The translations under genes were made by a program, and so were the position numbers. A stretch of 32,074 bases of DNA from CAZJHD01 sp964545855. GTDB taxonomy: Bacteria > Planctomycetota > UBA1135 > JACQFD01. Positions 22,339 to 28,643 of this stretch are shown here, piece by piece (positions within the stretch are counted from its first letter, which is position 1; every line of letters starts with the position of its first letter). The notes beneath the pieces were generated by a model. The model searched no databases. It was given only the letters and a program-made list of their open reading frames with translations, and had not been told where the DNA came from. The stretch covers positions 1 to 32,074 of the forward strand of contig CAZJHD010000048.1 in NCBI GenBank assembly GCA_964545855.1. The letters run 5' to 3'.

Positions 22339-24603
22339 TCAGTCTCCGAGACCTCGCGCGGCCTCGGTGCTCGAGAAATGCGTCTTCACGTATTCGCGGA
22401 CGTAGTCCGAGAGGTCGCGCGCGCCGGTCGCCGCGAAGGCGCGTGCGATCGTCGCGAGCCTGGAGGCGGCCTTCTCGCCGCGCCGCGCCTCGACGTCCGA
22501 CAGCGACTGGCCCACCTGGTCGATCACCAGCCGCGCACGCTCCGCCACGTCCGTGCCGGCGTAGCTCGCCGCCAGACGCTCCGCGTCGGCGCGCGCCTCG
22601 CGGAAGGCCTCCGGGAGCTGGAAGAACTCCGCCTCGGCGACGCGGCGCTCGATGGCCGCGACGGCCTTCTGGCCCGCCGCGACGCGCTCGTCGCGCCGCG
22701 CCTCGTTGCGCTCGACGAGCGCCTTGTCGAAGGGGTACTCCGCGAGGATGCGCGTGCGCAGCCCGATCGACTCGCCCCAGGCCTGGGCCGCCTCGGCGGC
22801 GTCGGCCTGACGCTCCAGGTCGAGGGCGCTCCGCTTCTCCTCGTCGAAGGAGAACTGCGCGTTCATCGCGAGCTCCGCCGGGAGGTCCACCTCGAGACGC
22901 GTCGACGTCGACTGCGGGACTCCGCGGACGGCGACGCTCGGCTCGAAGGCGAGCCGGATCCTCTCGCGCTGGTCTCCCATCACGAGGGCAGCGCAGCGCT
23001 CCTCCTCGAAGTCTCCGCGCGACCAGCGGGCCGTCGCGCCGCGGACGAGGATCTCCGGGGCGTAGGCGCGATCGACGAGGAGCACGAGGGCGAGGGGCTC
23101 CGCCGCGAGGGAGGTCGTCCTCCAGCGCCAGAGCACGCCGCTCTCGCCGGGCTCGAGCCGCAGGTCGACGCGCGCGACGGGCCCCGACGGCGTGAACACC
23201 GTGAACCCTTCGTCCGTCCGGCCGCCGAGGACGATCGGCGCGCGCGCCTCGCGGCGACCGACGGCGATCGACAGGCCGTGGAAGAGGTCGTGATCGATCT
23301 TGCGCGTGCGCCCGCCGAGGGGCTCCGCTTCGAAGTCGATCTCCTGGCGTTGGGCGCGGGCCGACACGATGCCCTCCTCGCCCCCCACCACGAGCGCGGC
23401 GTCGTCGAAGTCGACGGTGCCCGCCGTGCCGAAGGCCACGAGCTGGAGCACCGCCTCGGTGCACCCCGTCGGCACGACGGCGGCTCCCTCGAGACGCCTG
23501 TAGCCGGAGCCGGAGCTCCCCCAGACGGCGCCGCCGGCGCGCTGGACGCGATGGGCCGCGTCGCCCGGGGCCCGCAGCGAGAGGACGACGAGGGCCCCGT
23601 TGCCCTCGCCCGTGGCGGCGTGGGCGGCGAAATGCACGCGCTGGCCCGAGGGCACGCGCACGGGGCGCGAGACCGCGCGCGCCACTCCGGCGCCGTCGAA
23701 TCGCACCGAGATCGAGCGCGTGCCCGTGTGCGGACGCCGCGCCGTGGTGGAGAAGCCCGTGACGAGCCCGTCGGGGAGATCGGCGACCTCCGCGAAGGCG
23801 TCCTGCAGCTCCCAGGCGTCGCCCGCCGGTGCTCCGGCGGCGTCGGCCTCGAAGTGGGGCTGCTCGAGGAGGTTCCCCTGCACGGAGACGACGGCCCGCG
23901 CGCGCGGCCCGCCGTCGCCGCCCATGGTCATCACGAGGACCCCCGCCGCCGCCAGAGCCGCGACGGCGACGCCGCCGAGGATCCAGGCGCCGCGTCGCCC
24001 CTTCTTCGCGGCCTCCTCCGCCGCCCGGCGCGCCCGATCGACGGTCGCGGCGTCGGCCACGAGCGGCAGGCCCTCCGAGTCGACGTCGTCGGTCGCGGGC
24101 TCCAGCACGGGCGCCGTGCGCATGGAGGCCGCCGACCGCGCGGCGGGCGAGCTCAAGATCGTCCCCGAGTCTGCGTCCTCCACGAGCTCCAGAGGTGCTT
24201 CCGGCGCGGCCGGCACCGGAGTCTTCGTCGTCGATCCGCGCGCCGTGGGGCGACGGTCGGCGGCGGGGATGGCGGGAGCCTCGTCGCCGAGGACGATCTC
24301 CTCCTCGCCGGCGGGCTCCACGCGGAGGATCACGGAGCCGACCGCGAAGCGGTCTCCGGGAGCGATGCGCGCCTCGAGGATCTTCGCGCCGCCGAAGAAC
24401 GTGCCGTTGGTGCTGCCGACGTCCTTCAGCAGCCAGCCATCGGCGAGCGCTCGGAGCTCGCAGTGCGCGCCGGAGACCGACGAGTCGGCGACGACCAGGG
24501 AATTGCCTGGCCGGCGCCCGATCGTGAATCGCTCGCCCGGAACCGGAACGCGCTCTCCGTTCCGAGCGCCGCCTTCAAAGACGAGAACGAAGCGCTCCGG
24601 CAT
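22339..24603 (-). CDS. FHA-domain transmembrane protein with carbohydrate-binding-like ectodomain
   Basis: This 754-residue protein opens with a forkhead-associated domain (residues 1-95). The FHA signature residues are present: G29-R30, S44 and H47 (SxxH) and GSTNGT at 63-68, so phosphothreonine binding is plausible. A low-complexity cytoplasmic linker follows, then one membrane helix at about 206-227. Outside, a CBM4/9-like beta-sandwich starts at 'NLLEQPHFEADAAG' and ends at 'GTVDFDDAALVV'. A second beta-rich region of unknown type comes next, then a helical TPR-like C-terminus ('AEAAQAWGESIGLRTRILAEYPF' onward). It is the first gene of the operon and should connect cytoplasmic Ser/Thr phosphorylation to the secretion platform. 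The ATG at 24603 has no obvious Shine-Dalgarno sequence and a leader of about 90 nt from the candidate promoter. FHA and membrane-helix calls are firm; the ectodomain call is moderate. Confidence 0.87.
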   Translation of the reverse strand: MPERFVLVFEGGARNGERVPVPGERFTIGRRPGNSLVVADSSVSGAHCELRALADGWLLKDVGSTNGTFFGGAKILEARIAPGDRFAVGSVILRVEPAGEEEIVLGDEAPAIPAADRRPTARGSTTKTPVPAAPEAPLELVEDADSGTILSSPAARSAASMRTAPVLEPATDDVDSEGLPLVADAATVDRARRAAEEAAKKGRRGAWILGGVAVAALAAAGVLVMTMGGDGGPRARAVVSVQGNLLEQPHFEADAAGAPAGDAWELQDAFAEVADLPDGLVTGFSTTARRPHTGTRSISVRFDGAGVARAVSRPVRVPSGQRVHFAAHAATGEGNGALVVLSLRAPGDAAHRVQRAGGAVWGSSGSGYRRLEGAAVVPTGCTEAVLQLVAFGTAGTVDFDDAALVVGGEEGIVSARAQRQEIDFEAEPLGGRTRKIDHDLFHGLSIAVGRREARAPIVLGGRTDEGFTVFTPSGPVARVDLRLEPGESGVLWRWRTTSLAAEPLALVLLVDRAYAPEILVRGATARWSRGDFEEERCAALVMGDQRERIRLAFEPSVAVRGVPQSTSTRLEVDLPAELAMNAQFSFDEEKRSALDLERQADAAEAAQAWGESIGLRTRILAEYPFDKALVERNEARRDERVAAGQKAVAAIERRVAEAEFFQLPEAFREARADAERLAASYAGTDVAERARLVIDQVGQSLSDVEARRGEKAASRLATIARAFAATGARDLSDYVREYVKTHFSSTEAARGLGD

Positions 24604-24695
24604 CCAGAAGGTTGGGGACAGGCGGCAAGGAGGATCGAGTCGGGCTCGTCGTGGGGGCCGCGGCGGGGCGCGTCTCGCGAGTACGCGGGCCCGGG

Positions 24696-24725
24696 ATGGT
24701 AGCGTTCCACTCGACGCGCGGTCAA
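24696..24725 (-). promoter_or_regulatory. candidate sigma70-type promoter of the pseudopilin operon
   Basis: On the minus strand, TTGACC (24725-24720) is followed after 18 nt by TACCAT (24701-24696), about 92 nt before the FHA gene's ATG. This lies in the only divergent intergenic region of the window (24604-24779), where a promoter for the leftward genes would be expected. The -35 box matches five of six consensus positions and the -10 box four of six. I saw no equally good promoter for the rightward rsmE gene. Confidence 0.45.
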
Positions 24726-24779
24726 AACTGCGGCCGCACCGGCCAGGTTTCGCGCCGAGTGCTCTCCGCGCGCTTCCGC

Positions 24780-25493
24780 ATGGTCGACCGCTTCTTCATG
24801 CCCGACGGGTGCGATCCGGCCCTTGGCCGCGTGGAGCTCGAGCCCGACGAGAGCCGACACGCCGTGCGCTCGCTCCGCGTTCGGGACGGCGACGCCGTGG
24901 AGCTCCTCGACGGCGAGGGGCTCGTCGTGCGAGGCCGCTTCGAGAGCACCCGCAAGAGCGGCTGCGTCGTGGAGGTGCTGGAGGTGGAGCGGCGCGGGCG
25001 CACGGGCCCCGAGGTGCACCTTGCGCTCTCGGTGCCGCGCGGCCCGCGCATGGACTCCGTCGTCGAGGCGGCGACGGCCCTCGGCGTCCGCACGATCCGG
25101 CCCGTCGTCTTCTCCCGCTCCGTCGCCGTCCGCGAAGAGACACCGGCGTCACGTCTCGCGCGCTGGCAGCGCCTCGTGCGCGAGGCCGTGAAGCAGTCGG
25201 GGGAGCCCTTCGCGCCCGCCTTCGAGCCGGCGCTCCCCCTGGATGCGTGGCTCGCGGCGCCGCGGTCGGGACGCAGCCTGCTCATGCACCCGGATCCGGC
25301 GGCACCGAGCCTCGCGCGCGCGCTCGGCGCGAGCGGCGCCGTGACGCTGCTGATCGGTCCCGAGGGCGGTCTCGTCGCGGACGAGCTCGCCGCGGCGCGC
25401 GCGGCGGGCGTCGAGGCCGTGCGCCTCGGCGACGCGCTCCTGCGCATCGAGCTCGCGGCGGTCGCCGCCATGGCCATCGCGCGGCTGCGGTGA
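24780..25493 (+). CDS. rsmE: 16S rRNA (uracil1498-N3)-methyltransferase RsmE
   Basis: RsmE is a SPOUT-class enzyme that methylates N3 of U1498 in 16S rRNA using S-adenosylmethionine. The 237-residue length fits the family (about 240). Residues 1-70 form the PUA-like RNA-binding part, with 'ESRHAVRSLRVRDGDAVELLDG' matching the family 'HH..VLR...Gd.i.l.dg'. The SPOUT knot shows 'LLIGPEGGLVADEL' (191-203) and 'LGDALLRIELAAVAAMA' (216-232), the cofactor-binding signature. The usual 'EQSGR' loop reads 'KQSGEP' here, a small departure. I chose the ATG at 24780 because the protein then starts 'MVDRFFMPDG', the normal family N-terminus; an in-frame start at 24612 would add 56 unlikely residues. It is divergent from the FHA gene. 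Confidence 0.93.
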   Translation: MVDRFFMPDGCDPALGRVELEPDESRHAVRSLRVRDGDAVELLDGEGLVVRGRFESTRKSGCVVEVLEVERRGRTGPEVHLALSVPRGPRMDSVVEAATALGVRTIRPVVFSRSVAVREETPASRLARWQRLVREAVKQSGEPFAPAFEPALPLDAWLAAPRSGRSLLMHPDPAAPSLARALGASGAVTLLIGPEGGLVADELAAARAAGVEAVRLGDALLRIELAAVAAMAIARLR

Positions 25494-25567
25494 GAGGCTC
25501 GGCCAGGGGAGCCGCGGCCGCCCCCTTCTCCGACCGTCGAAGCGCGGGGAGACTGTGGTGGACCGAT

Positions 25568-25584
25568 CGCGGTCATCGACCGCG
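25568..25584 (+). other. small hairpin just before the Shine-Dalgarno of the first repeat protein
   Basis: CGCGGTC (25568-25574) and GACCGCG (25578-25584) are perfect complements around the loop ATC. The stem ends one nucleotide before GGAGG (25586-25590). It has no T-tract, so it is not a standard terminator for rsmE. It could influence ribosome access to the repeat-protein start. A 7-bp palindrome is not rare in such GC-rich DNA. Confidence 0.4.
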
Positions 25585-25585
25585 C

Positions 25586-25590
25586 GGAGG
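25586..25590 (+). promoter_or_regulatory. Shine-Dalgarno site fixing the first repeat-protein start
   Basis: GGAGG lies 6 nt before the ATG at 25597. It supports that start, which leads directly into a clean signal peptide, over in-frame GTG codons at 25555 and 25558. Confidence 0.75.
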
Positions 25591-25596
25591 CCCCCG

Positions 25597-28593
25597 ATGC
25601 TGCGGACCCGAGTCGCCTTGGTTCGTCTCGCTCTCCCTGCCCTGATCGGGCTCGCAATCCTCGCGGCTCCCGCCGCGGCCCAGGCCGAGGGGCGCACGAC
25701 GGCCGCGACGGACCCGTCGGTCCTGTTCGGGCACGTTCACCTCCCCGACGGCACGCCCGCCGCGGGTGCCGTGGTCGTCTCCAGCGCGGGAGGACAGGCC
25801 GTCACACGCACCGACGGAAGCTTCGAGCTGGCGATCGAGGGCCCGCGCGACGCGGAGAGCGTGCAGGTGACCGCGTCGGCGAGCGCCCTTGCCTCCACGG
25901 GAATCCTGATGGCGCGCGCGCGCGTCGGGCCACTGGCTCCCGGTCGACGGATCTCCGCCGGCCGGCTCTTCCTCGCGGCCTCGTCGACCTGCCAGCCCGA
26001 TTGGATCCCGACCTTCGGTGGACAGCCCGGCACGGGCGGCTCGATCAACACGTGCGCAGTCTTCGACGACGGAAGCGGCCCGGCGCTCTACGTGGGCGGT
26101 GACTTCCTCGACGTGGGCGGAGTGAGCGCGAGTCGGATCGCGAAGTGGAACGGGACGAGCTGGTCGCCGCTCGGGACTGGCTTGAACAGCAGCGTCCATG
26201 CGCTCGCCGTCTTCGACGACGGCACGGGTCCAGCGCTCTACGCCGGCGGACGTTTCTCACAGGCGGGCGGCTCGAGCGCCAACCTGGTCGCGAAGTGGAA
26301 CGGGTCGAGCTGGTCGCCGCTCGGACTCGGATTGGCGGGCGGCCTGCAGCAGGGCGCCTTCGCGCTCATGGTCTTCGACGACGGAAGCGGCCCCGCGCTC
26401 TACGCAGGTGGCGAGTTCACGTTCGCGGGGTTCCCTACGACCGCGAACAGGATCGCGCGGTGGAACGGAGCAACGTGGTCGCCCGTCGGGACAGGCATGA
26501 ACGGAGTGGTCCATGCCCTGACCGCGCACGACGACGGGAGCGGGAGCGCGCTCTACGCGGGCGGCGGATTCACGACCGCCGGAGGCGTCGCCGTGAACGG
26601 AGTCGCGAAGTGGAGCGGCGCCAGCTGGTCGCCGCTCGGCGGCGGAATGAACGGCGGGGTGCGAGCCCTCGCCTCCTACGACGATGGGAGCGGGCCGGCG
26701 CTCTTCGCGAGCGGGTTCTTCACGATGGCCGGCGGCCTCCCTGCGAGCGCGATCGCGAAGTGGAATGGCACGAGCTGGTCCGCGCTCGGAGCCGGGCTCT
26801 CGGGAGTCTTCGTCCAGGAGGCGTACGCCCTCCTGGTCTTCGACGACGGAAGCGGACCGTCGCTCTTCGTGGGAGGGGGCTTCACGAGCGCGGGAGGATC
26901 GCCGGTGAGCGGGATCGCCCGTTGGAACGGTGCGGCCTGGTCGGATCCAGGAGGCGGAGTCACCGGGTACATCGCCACGGTGATCACGCTCACGGTGTTC
27001 GACGACGGCAGCGGGCCGAAGCTCCAGGCCGCGGGCAACTTCCTCGCTGCGGGAAGCGTCGCGGCGAACTCGGTCGCGAGCTGGGACGGCGCGAGCTGGT
27101 CGGCCCTCGGGACCGGATTGAACGAGGAGGTCAACGCCCTCGCGGTCTTCGACGACGGAGGCGGACCAGCGCTCTTTGCGGGGGGCGAGATCTCGGGAGC
27201 CGGCGGCAGTCCCGCACAGCGCGTCGCGAAGTGGAACGGCACGAGCTGGTCCGACCTCGGCGGTGGCATGTCGGGGCCGAACGACCGTGTGCTCGCCCTC
27301 GCCGTCTTCGACGACGGCAGCGGCCCGGCGCTCTACGTGGGCGGAGAGTTCGCGAGCGCGGGAGGAGTTGCCGTGTCGTCGATCGCGCGATGGAACGGCA
27401 CGAGCTGGTCGGCGCTCGGGAGCGGGATGGGCGGCACGAGCCCATTCGTCGACGCTCTCGCGGTCTTCGACGACGGAAGCGGACCGGCTCTCTACGCGGG
27501 CGGCCGATTCACCGCGGCGGGAGGCGTCGCCGCGAATCGGATCGCGATGTGGAACGGCACGAGCTGGTCCGCGCTCGGAGTCGGGATGAACGCCCAGGTT
27601 CGCGCCCTCGTGGGCTTCGACGACGGCAGTGGTCCGGCCCTCTACGCGGCCGGCAATTTCACCAGTGCGGGCAGCGTCGCGGCAAGCCGGATCGCGAAGT
27701 GGAAGAGTGGAGCCTGGTCGCCGCTCGGGAGCGGACTCTCCTCGCTCGGCATGGCGCTCGCAGTCTTCGACGACGGCAACGGGAATGCGCTCTACGCGGG
27801 TGGGACCTTCACGAGCGCGGGCGGCGCGGTCGTGGGCAAGATCGCGCGATGGAACGGCTCGAGCTGGTCCGCGCTCGGAAGCGGTCTCGGTGACTGGGTC
27901 AATGCCCTTGCGGTGTTCGACGACGGGAGCGGTCCCTCGCTCTACGCAGGAGGGCACTTCTTGTCAGCGAGCGGCGCCGACGCGAGGAGAATCGCGCGAT
28001 GGAACGGCGCCGGCTGGTCCGCGCTCGCGCGCGGCACGAACGACGATGTCTTCGCGTTGGCGCCCTTCGACGACGGAAACGGCATTGCGCTCTACGCGGG
28101 CGGCCGGTTCGCGATCAGCCCCGCCGGCGACAGTTTCCTCGCCAAGTGGGGCGGCTGCGCGCCGAGCTGCCCGAGCGCGGTCGTGCCCTATGGCAGCGGC
28201 ACGCCCGGCTGCCTCGGGAGCCACTCTCTCGGCACGAACCAGTGCCCGAAGCTCGGCGCCGCGAGCTTCCGCTTCACCTGCGACAAGGCCCCCGCCTCGA
28301 CCCTCGGCCTCGGCATCGTGACGGACGTGCAGGACATCGCCGGCACCGACGAGTTCGGCATCGGGATCCTCCTGCACGCAGGCCTTCTGTCGGCCACGGT
28401 CGTGGAGGTCGTCGACTTCTTCAGCGACGCCTCGGGGCACGCGACCGGCCACTGGCCGATCCCCAACCTGCCGATCCTCGTCGGACAGAAGGTCTACGCG
28501 CAGGCGATCTGGTACTGGGCCGGCGCCTGCACGACGCAGAGCCCCTACTCCCTCAGCTCGTCCCACGGCCTGGAGATCGAGATCCAGAGCTGA
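25597..28593 (+). CDS. secreted 14-repeat beta-propeller-like protein, first of a tandem pair
   Basis: This 998-residue protein has a signal peptide at 1-30 (cleavage likely at AQA-EG), then a carboxypeptidase-regulatory-like beta-sandwich ('SVLFGHVHLPDGTPAAGAVVVSS', about 40-105), then 14 repeats from about residue 155 to 850. A C-terminal domain of about 140 residues begins at 'PYGSGTPGCLG' and is rich in cysteines (GCLG, NQCP, TCDKAP, GACTT), which probably form disulphides. Each repeat pairs 'FDDGSGPALYAGG' with 'RIAKWNGTSWSALG', which resembles kelch or other propeller blades. Fourteen units would suit two seven-bladed propellers. No membrane anchor, sortase or PEP-CTERM signal is visible, so it is expected to be released or to bind the surface non-covalently. 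Ligand and role are unknown. It follows rsmE by 103 nt and is probably co-transcribed with its paralogue 50 nt downstream. Confidence 0.88.
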   Translation: MLRTRVALVRLALPALIGLAILAAPAAAQAEGRTTAATDPSVLFGHVHLPDGTPAAGAVVVSSAGGQAVTRTDGSFELAIEGPRDAESVQVTASASALASTGILMARARVGPLAPGRRISAGRLFLAASSTCQPDWIPTFGGQPGTGGSINTCAVFDDGSGPALYVGGDFLDVGGVSASRIAKWNGTSWSPLGTGLNSSVHALAVFDDGTGPALYAGGRFSQAGGSSANLVAKWNGSSWSPLGLGLAGGLQQGAFALMVFDDGSGPALYAGGEFTFAGFPTTANRIARWNGATWSPVGTGMNGVVHALTAHDDGSGSALYAGGGFTTAGGVAVNGVAKWSGASWSPLGGGMNGGVRALASYDDGSGPALFASGFFTMAGGLPASAIAKWNGTSWSALGAGLSGVFVQEAYALLVFDDGSGPSLFVGGGFTSAGGSPVSGIARWNGAAWSDPGGGVTGYIATVITLTVFDDGSGPKLQAAGNFLAAGSVAANSVASWDGASWSALGTGLNEEVNALAVFDDGGGPALFAGGEISGAGGSPAQRVAKWNGTSWSDLGGGMSGPNDRVLALAVFDDGSGPALYVGGEFASAGGVAVSSIARWNGTSWSALGSGMGGTSPFVDALAVFDDGSGPALYAGGRFTAAGGVAANRIAMWNGTSWSALGVGMNAQVRALVGFDDGSGPALYAAGNFTSAGSVAASRIAKWKSGAWSPLGSGLSSLGMALAVFDDGNGNALYAGGTFTSAGGAVVGKIARWNGSSWSALGSGLGDWVNALAVFDDGSGPSLYAGGHFLSASGADARRIARWNGAGWSALARGTNDDVFALAPFDDGNGIALYAGGRFAISPAGDSFLAKWGGCAPSCPSAVVPYGSGTPGCLGSHSLGTNQCPKLGAASFRFTCDKAPASTLGLGIVTDVQDIAGTDEFGIGILLHAGLLSATVVEVVDFFSDASGHATGHWPIPNLPILVGQKVYAQAIWYWAGACTTQSPYSLSSSHGLEIEIQS
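26059..28152 (+). repeat. 14 tandem coding repeats of about 51 codons
   Basis: The FDDG anchor recurs 14 times between residue 157 and residue 825 of the first repeat protein, an average spacing of about 51.4 codons (154 nt). Consensus parts are 'FDDGSGPALYAGG', 'AGGVAASRIAKWNG' and 'TSWSALGSGMN'. Variants include HDDGSGSALYAGG (4th), YDDGSGPALFASG (5th), FDDGSGPKLQAAG (7th) and FDDGNGNALYAGG (12th). The DNA is also repetitive, which can cause assembly collapse. Confidence 0.9.
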
Positions 28594-28643
28594 GCCCACT
28601 CGCCGATCGACTCCCGCGCAGGCGCGGCCACGCGGAGACTCCC

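Noticed and set aside
22339..24603. FHA protein as a sign of a type VI secretion locus
   Set aside because: No Tss genes are nearby. The following genes are PilM/N/O-like and pseudopilins, so the FHA domain belongs to a T2SS/T4P-type context.
24612..24779. Longer in-frame N-terminus for RsmE starting at 24612
   Set aside because: The added 56 residues have no family similarity and would cover the divergent promoter region. The product from 24780 has the expected length and N-terminus.
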